DNA of 47,207 bases from NCBI GenBank assembly GCA_016291695.1, contig JAEEYG010000109.1:1-47207 (forward strand), read 5' to 3'. Both the position numbers and the translations under genes were made by a program. Below, one piece after another: positions 8,971 to 17,674 of this stretch. Position 1 is the first letter of the stretch. Every line of letters begins with the position of its first letter. The notes beneath the pieces are model-generated. The model worked only from the letters and a program-made list of their open reading frames with translations. It was not told the origin of the DNA and did not search any database. This DNA comes from Clostridia bacterium (GTDB lineage: Bacteria; Bacillota; Clostridia; TANB77; UBA1234).

Positions 8971-8999
8971 TGTCCTAATTAATTTAGGACACTTTTTGT
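8971..8999 (+). terminator. Terminator after recA
   Basis: TGTCCTAA pairs with TTAGGACA around a short AT loop, followed by CTTTTTG. It separates recA from recX, so some read-through or a second promoter is needed for recX. Confidence 0.75.
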
Positions 9000-9014
9000 A
9001 TGAGGGGCTAGTAT

Positions 9015-9449
9015 ATGATTGTTGATGATAAAATAATGAATTATGTTTTGTATCAAATGAGAACGGAAGCTGAAGTTAGAAAAAAGTGTAAGCTACTAAA
9101 ATATGAAGATGATTATGTAGACGAAGTAATAGATTACATAAAAGAGGCGGGTTACATAGATGACATAAAATACGCAAAAAAATACGTAGAAAATGCATTT
9201 AGGCTTAAACATCAATCAGCAAATGAACTTAAAATATCTCTTTTAAAGAAGGGTATTGATGAGCAAATAGCCGATGAGTATACTGATACTCCTGACGTTT
9301 ACGATTTTGAATATGAATCTTGTAAGTATGTTGCAAGCAAGAAGTATGCCTCAACTAATGACATCCTTAAAGTGAAGAAGTTTCTTTTATCTAAGGGATA
9401 TAAGTATGAAATCATTAATGATATAATTAATGATATAAGTAGGGAATGA
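9015..9449 (+). CDS. recX: Regulatory protein RecX
   Basis: This 144-aa, mostly helical protein sits directly after recA. It has the RecX signatures LYQMRTEAEVRKK, VIDYIKEAGYIDDIKYAKKY, RLKHQSANELKISLLKKGI and the closing KVKKFLLSKGYKYEIINDII. RecX binds RecA filaments and modulates their growth and ATPase. The family often has three to four three-helix repeats; this version is short, with about three. The start ATG 9015 is behind GAGGGG. The recA terminator lies between the two genes. Confidence 0.88.
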   Translation: MIVDDKIMNYVLYQMRTEAEVRKKCKLLKYEDDYVDEVIDYIKEAGYIDDIKYAKKYVENAFRLKHQSANELKISLLKKGIDEQIADEYTDTPDVYDFEYESCKYVASKKYASTNDILKVKKFLLSKGYKYEIINDIINDISRE

Positions 9450-9450
9450 T

Positions 9451-9479
9451 TTGACTTTTTGACGTATTTGCAAGATAAT
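9451..9479 (+). promoter_or_regulatory. punA operon promoter
   Basis: TTGACT (9451-9456), a 17-bp spacer and GATAAT (9474-9479) lie immediately after the recX stop, about 36 bp before the punA start. It probably drives punA-scpA-murJ. Confidence 0.6.
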
Positions 9480-9514
9480 TTAAGTGTCTAACGAATGACC
9501 AAGGAGGAGATTAG

Positions 9515-10351
9515 ATGGAAGAAAATGAAAAGAAAGTTTTCGAAACAGTGAGCTATATTCGTGAAAGAATTATAGAAAAACCAGATATTGCGATTATTTT
9601 AGGTTCTGGTTTGGGTGGTTTAGCTTACGAAATACAAAACAGAGTCGAGATTCCATATGACGAAGTTCCAAATTTTAAGAATTCGCTTGTTGAAGGACAT
9701 GAAGGAAAACTTATCATTGGTAAAATATATGACAAAAATGTTATTGCTATGCAAGGCAGAATTCATTTCTATGAAGGATATAGCATGCAAGATATTGCTT
9801 TCCCAATTAGAGTATTTGCTCTTTTGGGAGTTGAAGTATTAATAGTAACTAATGCTGCAGGCGGAATTGATCCTAGACTTAGCCCTGGAAGCCTAATGAT
9901 GATTACAGATCATATCAATATGAGTCTTCAATCACCTCTTACTGGAAAGAATTCTGATACATTTGGACCAAGATTTCCAGCAATTAATGGTGTATACGAT
10001 AAAGGTTTAATGACAATAGCTAAGAGTGTTGCTTCAGAAATGAATATTAATCTTCATGAAGGTGTTTATGCATTTATGCCAGGCCCACAATATGAAACTG
10101 ATGCTGAAATCAAGATGCTTAAGATTCTTGGAGCGGATGCTGTCGGAATGTCTACAGTACCCGAAGTTATTGCAGCTGCACATTCTGGAATTAAGGTATT
10201 AGGAATTTCTTGTATAGCGAATGCAGCATGGCGTGAAGGTGCAATGGCAACGCATAATGAAGTGCTTGAGAATGCATCTAAAGTTGAAAAAGATTTTGTG
10301 ACTTTAGTTATGGACACAATTAGAAAAATACCAATTGAGAATAAGGGTTAA
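9515..10351 (+). CDS. punA: Purine nucleoside phosphorylase (trimeric type)
   Basis: Cleaves inosine and guanosine with phosphate to the free base and ribose-1-phosphate for purine salvage. The 278-aa length fits the trimeric PNP family. Seen in order: phosphate loop ILGSGLGGLA (about 27-36), GHEGKLIIG, GRIHFYEGYSM, VTNAAGGID, the substrate segment GPQYETDAEIKML and GADAVGMSTVPEVIAA. The start ATG 9515 follows AAGGAGGAG. scpA begins 11 nt downstream, so these are co-transcribed. Confidence 0.93.
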   Translation: MEENEKKVFETVSYIRERIIEKPDIAIILGSGLGGLAYEIQNRVEIPYDEVPNFKNSLVEGHEGKLIIGKIYDKNVIAMQGRIHFYEGYSMQDIAFPIRVFALLGVEVLIVTNAAGGIDPRLSPGSLMMITDHINMSLQSPLTGKNSDTFGPRFPAINGVYDKGLMTIAKSVASEMNINLHEGVYAFMPGPQYETDAEIKMLKILGADAVGMSTVPEVIAAAHSGIKVLGISCIANAAWREGAMATHNEVLENASKVEKDFVTLVMDTIRKIPIENKG

Positions 10352-10362
10352 ATGGAGTTTAT

Positions 10363-11106
10363 ATGGAACAACTAAGTGTCAAAATAGAAAACTTTGAAGG
10401 CCCTTTAGACTTGCTTATGCATCTTATAGATAAAAATAAGATGGATATTTTGGATATTCAAATATCTGTTATCACAGATCAATATTTGGAATATCTTAAG
10501 AAAATGCAAGAAATGAATTTGGAAGTTACAAGTGAATTTATAGTTATGGCATCAAAACTTATATATCTCAAGTCTAAGAGTTTGTTACCTAAAGATAATA
10601 TCGAAGGTAATCAAGAAGATGATGAATTTGACTTGGTTGCATTACTTGTTGAATATAAAAGATACAAAGAGTGCACGTTTTCATTCAGAGACAGGCTTGA
10701 TACATATCATAAGAGATTGTTCAAATTTCCATCTAAGCTTGATCTTCCAAAAAACTCTCTTACTAAAGAGTATTCAAAGGATTTGATTCCTCAAATATAT
10801 AGTGATTTTCTAAATAAAGAAAACATAAAAAGAAATCTTCAAGCTGATAATATTAAACGTTTGGCGATATCAGAAAAATATACTGTGCAAAGTAAAATTA
10901 GAGAGATTATTCGTTGCCTACTAAAAAAGCCAAAGTTTATTTTTAACAAACTGTTTTCTACTAAAAAGCAAGAAAAATCTGAAGTTGTCACTGCTTTTTT
11001 GAGCTTGCTAGAATTATCAAAAATGAGCAGAATTAAAGTTACTCAAGATACTCTGTTTGGAGATATTAGTGTTGAAAAGATTGCTAGAACGAGGGGCAAT
11101 AAATGA
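10363..11106 (+). CDS. scpA: Segregation and condensation protein A
   Basis: ScpA is the kleisin subunit that bridges SMC head domains for chromosome condensation. The 247-aa protein opens with the family signature IENFEGPLDLLMHLIDKNKM, followed by ITDQYLEYLKKMQ and MASKLIYLKSKSLLP, and ends with a winged-helix region (FLSLLELSKMSRIKVTQD). scpB, the usual next gene, is not found here; murJ follows with a 4-nt ATGA overlap, so translation is probably coupled. Confidence 0.92.
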   Translation: MEQLSVKIENFEGPLDLLMHLIDKNKMDILDIQISVITDQYLEYLKKMQEMNLEVTSEFIVMASKLIYLKSKSLLPKDNIEGNQEDDEFDLVALLVEYKRYKECTFSFRDRLDTYHKRLFKFPSKLDLPKNSLTKEYSKDLIPQIYSDFLNKENIKRNLQADNIKRLAISEKYTVQSKIREIIRCLLKKPKFIFNKLFSTKKQEKSEVVTAFLSLLELSKMSRIKVTQDTLFGDISVEKIARTRGNK

Positions 11107-12617
11107 AAAAGAACTTTATAAAGACATTAAGTACAGTTTTTATTTTAACGGCTGTTGCTAAAGTGCTAGGGTTAATTAGAGATATTGTATTTGCTCAATA
11201 CTATGGAACCGGCATGGAAGCAACGGCTTATTTTGCTGCAATAAAAATTCCCACACAGATTGTGGATATTGTATTGGGCTCTTCAATTGTTTCAACTTTT
11301 ATACCTGTATTTAATGAGATAATGCAAAAAGATGGTAAAGATAATGCCAATAAATTTGCAAATAAGTTTATTAGTGTAGTTGCAATGATAGCAACTTTAA
11401 TTTCGGTTATAGGTGTTATTTTTGCTCCTTACGTCGTTTCGGCTCTTGCAGGCGGATTTGATGATGCTACACATATGCTTACGGTTGAGTTAATTAGAAT
11501 TACATTCCCAATGATTATTTTTACTGCTCTTGCATATTCGTTTGTTGGCTTTCTTCAAAGTTATGGAGAATTTAACATTCCTGCAGCAATGTCTGCTGTT
11601 TCAAATATGTTTGTAATAGTATTTTTGCTTTTGTTTAATAGTAAAACCGGTATTCATGGTGTAACATATGCTATCGTAATCGCTTGGGCACTACAATTTA
11701 TAATTCAAATTCCTTTTGCAAAAAAGTTTGGATATGATTTTAGCTTTAACATAGAGTTCAAAGATAAAAATCTTCATAAGGTATTTAAATTAGCTATTCC
11801 AATTCTAATTAGTACGGCTGTTATTCCTATTAATAGTTTAGTATCTATGAGCTTTGCGTCTGGTATGCAAGAAGGTAGTGTTTCGGCATTGGAGTATGCA
11901 TATAAATTATATATAGTCATTTATGGCGTATTCTCGTATGCTATTGGAAATATAATTTTCCCAAAACTTTCTAGAGAAAATGTTGAATCTAATAGTGAAA
12001 ATTTTAAACAGACTATAGTTTCTTCGATTAAACTACTTGCATTAGTTCTAATTCCTTTATCTATTGGAATAATGATTTATAGAGGAGATATCATAAGGAT
12101 AATATATGAAAGAGGAGAGTTTAATGAACTATCTACTGCTTTAACTTCTAATGCTTTATTCTACTATGCTATTGGTATTTTCGGGGCTGGTATTGTCGAA
12201 GTAATGAATAAGGCTTTTTATGCAAGGCAAGATACCAAGACTCCGCTAGTAGTAGGTATTTCTATGATAATAGCTAATCTAGTGCTATGCTATGTCCTTG
12301 GAAACAGTGGTTTATCTTATGCTGGACTTGCATTATCTACAGCTCTTTGCACAATAATCAATGCACTAACATTACTAATAATTCTTAACAAAAAGATTGG
12401 TGGCATAATTTCTATAGATACTCTAATCCATTTTGTAAAGATAATTCTTTCAACGGTAGTTATGGCTATAGTTGTTATTGCTTTAGATAGTGTATTGGTC
12501 TCTTCGTACATTTTTGTAAGATTATTAGTTGGAGTTGGAGCAGGATTTGCTACATATGCAGTTTTATCATTTTTACTTAAAACGATTTCGCCTGACCTAA
12601 TAAAGAAGTCAGTATAG
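11103..12617 (+). CDS. murJ: Lipid II flippase MurJ (MviN family)
   Basis: This integral membrane protein of 504 aa has about 14 hydrophobic helices spread along its length. MurJ flips lipid-linked peptidoglycan precursors across the cytoplasmic membrane. Family features include TAVAKVLGLIRDIVFAQYYG at the N-terminus, PIVDIVLGSSIV-like IVDIVLGSSIVSTFIPVFNE, and the mid-protein IIYERGEFN and ALFYYAIGIFGAGIVEVMNK segments with FYARQDTKTP. The start ATG 11103 overlaps the scpA stop. A repeat-rich spacer follows directly after the stop. Confidence 0.93.
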   Translation: MKKNFIKTLSTVFILTAVAKVLGLIRDIVFAQYYGTGMEATAYFAAIKIPTQIVDIVLGSSIVSTFIPVFNEIMQKDGKDNANKFANKFISVVAMIATLISVIGVIFAPYVVSALAGGFDDATHMLTVELIRITFPMIIFTALAYSFVGFLQSYGEFNIPAAMSAVSNMFVIVFLLLFNSKTGIHGVTYAIVIAWALQFIIQIPFAKKFGYDFSFNIEFKDKNLHKVFKLAIPILISTAVIPINSLVSMSFASGMQEGSVSALEYAYKLYIVIYGVFSYAIGNIIFPKLSRENVESNSENFKQTIVSSIKLLALVLIPLSIGIMIYRGDIIRIIYERGEFNELSTALTSNALFYYAIGIFGAGIVEVMNKAFYARQDTKTPLVVGISMIIANLVLCYVLGNSGLSYAGLALSTALCTIINALTLLIILNKKIGGIISIDTLIHFVKIILSTVVMAIVVIALDSVLVSSYIFVRLLVGVGAGFATYAVLSFLLKTISPDLIKKSV

Positions 12618-12704
12618 TTTCGTAGCGGCGAGCATTGCTCGCCAAAATTCGTAGCGGCGCTACTCATGTGCGCCATATAGAATATAATACGTCTGCTCAC
12701 ATCA
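12618..12704. repeat. Short GCGGCG / GCTCGCC repeats
   Basis: Two copies of CGTAGCGGCG occur (12621, 12650), the first running into the small palindrome GGCGAGCATTGCTCGCC (12627-12643). A third, CGTAACGGCGCTACTCGTG, lies at 12864. An inverted relative is at 46525-46547. No gene was found here. Confidence 0.65.
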
Positions 12705-12837
12705 TACAGGCACTAATGTTATCTATTAAAAAAGCGGTCGCCCGATTCGTAGTTGGAAATTTTGATAGATCAAAATTTCCTTCCACTAGCTCCATCAAAC
12801 TCTTACGCTTTTCTAATATCTAACATTAGTGCCTGTA
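12705..12837. repeat. 133-bp inverted-repeat element (MITE-like or long hairpin)
   Basis: Perfect 17-bp ends (TACAGGCACTAATGTTA and its complement at 12821-12837) enclose imperfectly paired inner arms and a second perfect hairpin, GGAAATTTTGAT / ATCAAAATTTCC (12755-12780). There is no transposase or supported ORF inside. The overall design resembles the element at 37545-37762. Confidence 0.75.
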
Positions 12838-12898
12838 CGCTGTTCGCATCTTTGTTAATAATTCGTAACGGCGCTACTCGTGTGTGCATAAACACATA

Positions 12899-12934
12899 AA
12901 AAAGCCGGTGGATTAAAATAATCCGCCGGCTTTT
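12899..12934 (-). terminator. Terminator of the small membrane protein gene
   Basis: AAAGCCGGTGGATT pairs with AATCCGCCGGCTTT around a short AT loop. Read on the minus strand it lies just after the stop of the 12945-13247 gene and is followed by T residues. Confidence 0.8.
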
Positions 12935-12944
12935 ACAAGCTAAT

Positions 12945-13247
12945 TTATTTTGATAAAAGTGCAACTACAACAACAATTATAATAACTACTACGATAGCAA
13001 TTACTGCGCCAAGTGGGCTTGGAGCTTTTGCTGTTTCGATTGGCTCATCTTCAGTTGTTACATCAGAGATTACGTTTCCAGAATCAGCCTCAACTTCAGT
13101 TTCCTCTTCAACCTCTTCACCAACATCTTCTATTGTCATAACTTCTTCTTCGCCACTATTTTCATCTGCTGGTGCAATTAAGTCAGCAAAAACGAATGAA
13201 TAGCTAAGTAATAGCGATAATACCATAAAAATAGCTAATTTTCTCAT
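12945..13247 (-). CDS. Small secreted or membrane-anchored acidic protein
   Basis: The 100-aa product has an N-terminal signal sequence (MRKLAIFMVLSLLLSYSFVFA), an acidic Glu/Val/Thr-rich middle (about 25-70), and a C-terminal run of Val/Ile ending in LLSK that would form a membrane helix. It has no recognised domain. The gene is read leftward with a strong GGAGG RBS, divergent from trmB, and has its own terminator. It may be a surface-exposed spacer protein held by its tail; function unknown. Confidence 0.75.
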   Translation of the reverse strand: MRKLAIFMVLSLLLSYSFVFADLIAPADENSGEEEVMTIEDVGEEVEEETEVEADSGNVISDVTTEDEPIETAKAPSPLGAVIAIVVVIIIVVVVALLSK

Positions 13248-13276
13248 ATTTGTATCCTCCTTAAAACTCTCAGTTA

Positions 13277-13305
13277 TTGATAAACTGTGTAAGCTATTAT
13301 ATAAT
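13277..13305 (+). promoter_or_regulatory. trmB operon promoter
   Basis: TTGATA (13277-13282), a 17-bp spacer and perfect TATAAT (13300-13305) lie 35 bp before trmB, in the divergent gap. Confidence 0.7.
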
Positions 13306-13340
13306 AGTAAACAGTAAATTTCAATATTTTGGAGTATAAA

Positions 13341-13985
13341 ATGAGACTTAAAAACATACCAGGTGCAAGAGAATATGTATCAAATTCAGATTATGTAATC
13401 TTGGAACCTGAAAATTATAGGGGAAAATGGAAAAAAGTTTTCAATAATAGTAATGACATACACATTGAAATCGGCATGGGTAGAGGCAATTTCATCATTA
13501 ATATGGCGCTTAAGTATCCAAATACCAATTTTATAGGCATTGAGATATATGATAGCGTTATTATCAAAGCAATTAAAAAGCTTGAATCGCTTGAAAACAA
13601 GGTTACTAACCTTAAGATTGTTAGAATGGATGCTACATACATAGAAGATGTTTTTGACCATCAAATCTCTAGGATTTATTTAAATTATTCAGATCCTTGG
13701 CCAAAGGCAAAACATTCTAAGAGAAGGCTCACATCACCACAGTTCTTAGCTAGATATGAGAACGTTTTTGCTGGAGAAAAACAGATTTTTCAAAAAACGG
13801 ATAATGATGCTTTATTTGAGTTTTCACTTGAATCACTAAAAGATGCTGGATATTCACTTAAAAATGTAACCTATGACTTATATAGTGATGAGAAGAACTT
13901 AGAAGACAATGTACCAACTGAATATGAATCAAAATTCGTAAGCAAAGGCATTAAAATTAAGAGGCTTGAAGCATACAAAAGCTAG
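13341..13985 (+). CDS. trmB: tRNA (guanine-N7-)-methyltransferase
   Basis: Methylates G46 of tRNA with S-adenosylmethionine. ATG 13341 is chosen because TTTGGAG sits 6 nt upstream; a TTG at 13329 in the same frame would place the RBS inside the gene. The 214-aa protein contains the SAM loop IEIGMGRGNFI, the acidic FIGIEIYDSVIIKA strand, and the family hallmark YSDPWPKAKHSKRRLTSP, ending with the FVSKGIKIKRLEAYK strand. A pseudouridine synthase gene follows after 23 nt. Confidence 0.95.
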   Translation: MRLKNIPGAREYVSNSDYVILEPENYRGKWKKVFNNSNDIHIEIGMGRGNFIINMALKYPNTNFIGIEIYDSVIIKAIKKLESLENKVTNLKIVRMDATYIEDVFDHQISRIYLNYSDPWPKAKHSKRRLTSPQFLARYENVFAGEKQIFQKTDNDALFEFSLESLKDAGYSLKNVTYDLYSDEKNLEDNVPTEYESKFVSKGIKIKRLEAYKS

Positions 13986-14008
13986 ATTCTAAATAAGGAG
14001 ACAGCAGT

Positions 14009-14866
14009 ATGGTTGAATTATGTGTTGATGGTTTAAAAAATGACAAAAAACTTGTTTCATACCTAAGAAAATCTTTTCCGGCTTTAAGTCAAAACACATT
14101 ATATAAAGCATTAAGAAACAAAGACATTAAAGTAAATGAAAAGAGAGTTGGTGAAGATTTAACAATCAAAAATGGAGATTTGATTAAAGTCTACATAATT
14201 GATGATCTTTTATATGGTAGTGCTACATCTCAGGCAATATATGACAACGATATAGTTTATGAGGATGATAATATCCTAATAATCAATAAAAGAACTGGAA
14301 TAGAAATTCAAGGCAAATCTAGTCTTGAAGAATTAGTTAAGAAAAAGTATGGCTACAAGTATTTAAAAGCTTGTCATAGATTAGATAGAAATACGAAAGG
14401 TCTTATAATATTTGCCAAAAATGAACCTGCCGAATCAGAAATGATTAATCTTATAAAGGAGCGAAGAGTTAAAAAGTTTTATAAGGCGCATGTTTATGGC
14501 ATACCTGATATAAAAGAATGCGAACTTAAAGCATATTTATTTAAAGATAGTAAACAAAGTAGAGTAATCATTTCTAGCTATCCTAAAAAGGGGTATGTTG
14601 CAATTACTACAAAATACAAGGTCTTGAAGAAGTATAAAGACAATACATCATTATTGGAAGTTGAATTAGTTACGGGAAGAACGCATCAAATTCGAGCTCA
14701 TTTAGCATATATCGGCTATCCGATAATTGGGGATGGGAAATATGGAATTAATAGTATAAATAAACAATTTGGTAAGACAACTCAAGAGCTTATTAGTTAT
14801 AAACTTATCTTTGAACCAAACGAATCCATGTTTAAATATTTATCTGGCAAAGTAATAGAAATATAA
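14009..14866 (+). CDS. RluA-family RNA pseudouridine synthase
   Basis: The 285-aa protein has an N-terminal S4-like RNA-binding part (about 1-65; RKSFPALSQNTLYKALRNKD) and the RluA catalytic domain. The catalytic Asp motif is HRLDRNTKGLIIFAK, followed by VTGRTHQIRAHLAYIGYPII and GDGKYG. It converts uridine to pseudouridine in rRNA or tRNA; which position cannot be read from the sequence. The start ATG 14009 follows AAGGAG. It lies in a run of RNA-related genes with trmB and a DUF951 gene. Confidence 0.9.
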   Translation: MVELCVDGLKNDKKLVSYLRKSFPALSQNTLYKALRNKDIKVNEKRVGEDLTIKNGDLIKVYIIDDLLYGSATSQAIYDNDIVYEDDNILIINKRTGIEIQGKSSLEELVKKKYGYKYLKACHRLDRNTKGLIIFAKNEPAESEMINLIKERRVKKFYKAHVYGIPDIKECELKAYLFKDSKQSRVIISSYPKKGYVAITTKYKVLKKYKDNTSLLEVELVTGRTHQIRAHLAYIGYPIIGDGKYGINSINKQFGKTTQELISYKLIFEPNESMFKYLSGKVIEI

Positions 14867-14877
14867 TCGGAGGTCTT

Positions 14878-15072
14878 ATGGAACAAGTAGACATAAGTGT
14901 TGGAGATATTGTAGAAGTAAAAAAGACACATCCTTGTGGTGGAAATAAATGGGAGATTCTAAGAGTAGGTGTTGACTTTAAAATGAAGTGTGCAACATGT
15001 GGTCATATTATCATGGTGGAAAGGCCTAAGGCATTGAAAATGATAAAGAAAATAGCAGATAAACATAATTAG
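14878..15072 (+). CDS. DUF951 family protein
   Basis: A 64-aa protein starting at ATG 14878 behind CGGAGG. Its core VGDIVEVKKTHPCGGNKWEI, then MKCATCGHIIMVERPK, is the complete DUF951 pattern, a small beta-barrel with conserved Cys residues (here HPCGG and CATCG) that may bind zinc. The family is widespread in Firmicutes and often sits near ychF or parB; function is not established. It lies 11 nt after the pseudouridine synthase gene. Confidence 0.88.
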   Translation: MEQVDISVGDIVEVKKTHPCGGNKWEILRVGVDFKMKCATCGHIIMVERPKALKMIKKIADKHN

Positions 15073-15113
15073 TTGCATCGCGATTATTCTTCAAATTATG
15101 TAAATATGCTTTG

Positions 15114-15142
15114 TTGACTTTATGAAGTATTAGTAATAAAAT
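15114..15142 (+). promoter_or_regulatory. gdpP operon promoter
   Basis: TTGACT (15114-15119), a 17-bp spacer and TAAAAT (15137-15142) lie 33 bp upstream of the gdpP start. It likely drives gdpP-rplI-dnaB-prfB. Confidence 0.65.
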
Positions 15143-15175
15143 TTCTTTGATGAATCAGTATATTTGGAGGGATAT

Positions 15176-17164
15176 ATGCAAAAGATTAAATTAGATGAGG
15201 TTTTTGTTAAAAACTATAGAACCTATATAATAATTATACTTTTGATTCTAATATCTGTATGTATAATTAAACCATCGTTTATCACAATATTAGGCTCTAT
15301 AGCTATTTTTGCGGCAACTTTATTTTACACATATAAAAAGAGAAAAAACCAAATAGACAAAATAGTCAAAAATTTAGATAGCTTTACTTTAAGACTTTCT
15401 ACAGATGACACTATTTTGGACTTTCCTATACCTGCTATGATTATTAATCCTCAAGGTGAAATACTTTGGAATAACACTCATTTTGATGAACTTTTTAAAG
15501 GCTTAAACAAAGAAAAATATACCGAAAACCTTATTAAGGAATTCAACGAGAGTGATGATGAAACTATCTCTACAATATCTTTAGAGAAAAGCATTCATGA
15601 TAAGCATTTTGTCATTAAAGGAAACGTTGTAAATGTTAGAAAAAAGGGCGTTATCTCTAGGAATTTAATGCTATATTTTATAGACAAAACAGATTATTAT
15701 AGGCTATACAAATCTTTTGAAGATCAAAAAGATTGTATTGGAATTATACTAATTGATAACTATGATGAAGTTATTCAAGGTGTTAATGAAAATGAAAAGA
15801 CTCAGTTGGTTGCGCAAATAGAAAAAGAACTTAGAAATTGGTATGAACACACAGATGGCATATTTATTAGATTAGACAGAAACAAGTTCTTGATTTCATT
15901 TGAAAGAGTACACTTGAAAGACTTTGTAGAAAGCAAATTTGATATTTTGGACACTGTTAAAAACATAACATTCAGTAACAAGATACCAGTAACATTAAGT
16001 ATTGTAATAGTAAATGATAACGTATCTAAAGCAGAAAAGCTACATAATGCTTTCTCAACATTAGACATTGCTTTAGGTAGAGGCGGAGACCAAGCAATAG
16101 TTAAGACTGGAAGCAAGTATGAGTTCTATGGCGGAAAGTCAAAGGAAGTTGAAAAGCATACAAAGGTTAAAGCAAGAGTTGTTGCTCAAGCTCTAGAAGA
16201 ATTAATTAAAGAGTCTAAAAATGTTTGTATTATGGGACATAAAAATCCTGATGCAGATTGCTTGGGTTCTGCACTTGGAATATACAGAATCGCAAAGTCA
16301 TTAGGTAAAGAAGCATATGTTTTGTACAATGGAAAAGGTGTAGGCATAGACGGCTTAATGGGAAGATTAAACAAAGACAAAGCCTATGAGTCTGTATTCT
16401 TAAATTCAGAAGAACTAGATGACAAGTTCTATCAAGATACATTGCTTGTTGTGACAGATACTCATAAGACAGATTATGTTGAAGAGCCAGCATTCTTAGA
16501 AAAGGCAAATAAGATTGTTCTAATTGACCATCATAGAAGAAGTGCAGAGTTTATTTCAGAACCAACACTTATGTTCCATGAAGTTTATGCATCTTCAGCA
16601 TGTGAGTTAGTTACAGAGATTATTCAATACTTGAGCACTAACATAGAACTTCCTCTAGTAGAAGCGGAAGCACTTTATGCTGGAATTCTGACTGATACAA
16701 AGAACTTCACATTTAAAACTGGAGTTCGTACGTTTGAAGCTGCAGCATATTTGAAACGACTTGGAATAGACGTATTTGCAGTTAAGAAGTTGTTTGATAA
16801 TGACATTGATACCTATGTAGCTGTAGCAGACGTTATTAGAACGGCTGAAAAAATTCGTTCGGATGTTGCAATAGCTTATTGTGGAAGCGAAATACAAAAC
16901 TCTATGCAAATAGCGGCTCAAGCAGCAGATGAGCTTATATCATTAAATGGTATAGAAACTTCTTTTGTATTAGCTGACATGGGAGATTATATAAACATTA
17001 GTGGTAGGTCAAACGGAAGTCTAAATGTTCAGGTTGTATTAGAAAAATTAGGTGGCGGTGGGCATCAAACAGTTGCTGGTGCACAAGTCCATGATATGAC
17101 CTTAGAGCAAGCCAGAGAGAAGCTTCTTCAAGCTATTAATGAAACAAAAGAAACAAATGATTAA
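15176..17164 (+). CDS. gdpP: Cyclic-di-AMP phosphodiesterase GdpP (DHH family)
   Basis: ATG 15176 is preferred over an upstream in-frame start at 15164 because TTGGAGGG lies between them. The 662-aa protein has two N-terminal membrane helices (about 13-50), a PAS-like domain (about 70-160), a degenerate GGDEF domain (about 170-320) and a DHH/DHHA1 phosphoesterase: GHKNPDADCLGS (about 354), VVTDTHKTDY, LIDHHRR (about 450) and GGGGHQTVAGAQ (about 625). It hydrolyses c-di-AMP to pApA and so tunes cell-wall and potassium balance. It is followed by rplI and dnaB, the usual Firmicutes order. Confidence 0.94.
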   Translation: MQKIKLDEVFVKNYRTYIIIILLILISVCIIKPSFITILGSIAIFAATLFYTYKKRKNQIDKIVKNLDSFTLRLSTDDTILDFPIPAMIINPQGEILWNNTHFDELFKGLNKEKYTENLIKEFNESDDETISTISLEKSIHDKHFVIKGNVVNVRKKGVISRNLMLYFIDKTDYYRLYKSFEDQKDCIGIILIDNYDEVIQGVNENEKTQLVAQIEKELRNWYEHTDGIFIRLDRNKFLISFERVHLKDFVESKFDILDTVKNITFSNKIPVTLSIVIVNDNVSKAEKLHNAFSTLDIALGRGGDQAIVKTGSKYEFYGGKSKEVEKHTKVKARVVAQALEELIKESKNVCIMGHKNPDADCLGSALGIYRIAKSLGKEAYVLYNGKGVGIDGLMGRLNKDKAYESVFLNSEELDDKFYQDTLLVVTDTHKTDYVEEPAFLEKANKIVLIDHHRRSAEFISEPTLMFHEVYASSACELVTEIIQYLSTNIELPLVEAEALYAGILTDTKNFTFKTGVRTFEAAAYLKRLGIDVFAVKKLFDNDIDTYVAVADVIRTAEKIRSDVAIAYCGSEIQNSMQIAAQAADELISLNGIETSFVLADMGDYINISGRSNGSLNVQVVLEKLGGGGHQTVAGAQVHDMTLEQAREKLLQAINETKETND

Positions 17165-17203
17165 ATTATAAAGTTTTGTTAAATGTTTTATAGGAGGCTA
17201 GGT

Positions 17204-17650
17204 ATGAAAGTTATTTTATTACAAGACATCAAATCAGTTGGTAAAAAAGGACAGATTTTAGATGCTTCGGATGGATATGCTAGAAATTATCTTTTACCTA
17301 AAAAGTTAGCAGTAATCGCTGATGCTCAAAATATGAATGAGCTTAAAACAAAACAAGAAGCAAATAAATACAAAAAGGACATGGGAACTGCTCAGGCAAA
17401 AGAATTGGCAGAAAAAATGAAGAACTATGAATTAACTTTCAAGATTAAAGCTGGAGATAATGGCAAAACATTTGGAAGCATAACAGCAAAGGATATTGCT
17501 GATGAATTTAATAAAAAATACTTCGCTGAAATAGATAAGAAGAAAGTTGTACTTGATGATTCAATTAAGACTCTTGGAGTATACAATATTGAAATAAAGC
17601 TATTTGAGGGAGTATCAGGAATTATAAGGGTTTGTGTTGTTGCAGAATAA
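17204..17650 (+). CDS. rplI: 50S ribosomal protein bL9
   Basis: The true start is ATG 17204 behind TAGGAGG. The 148-aa protein has the L9 N-terminal signature MKVILLQDIKSVGKKGQ, then DGYARNYLLPKKLAV, a long charged helix (about 45-75) and the C-terminal rRNA-binding domain (TFGSITAKDIADEF). bL9 binds 23S rRNA. It is of interest here because loss of L9 is known to raise frameshifting, and the next gene needs a +1 shift; this bL9 looks intact. Confidence 0.95.
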   Translation: MKVILLQDIKSVGKKGQILDASDGYARNYLLPKKLAVIADAQNMNELKTKQEANKYKKDMGTAQAKELAEKMKNYELTFKIKAGDNGKTFGSITAKDIADEFNKKYFAEIDKKKVVLDDSIKTLGVYNIEIKLFEGVSGIIRVCVVAE

Positions 17651-17674
17651 TATTTTATATGAGGTAAGGTAATT

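Noticed and set aside
12317-12823. ORFs across the murJ end and the repeat spacer
   Set aside because: They are a shadow of murJ or lie in inverted repeats; no RBS and no family signature.
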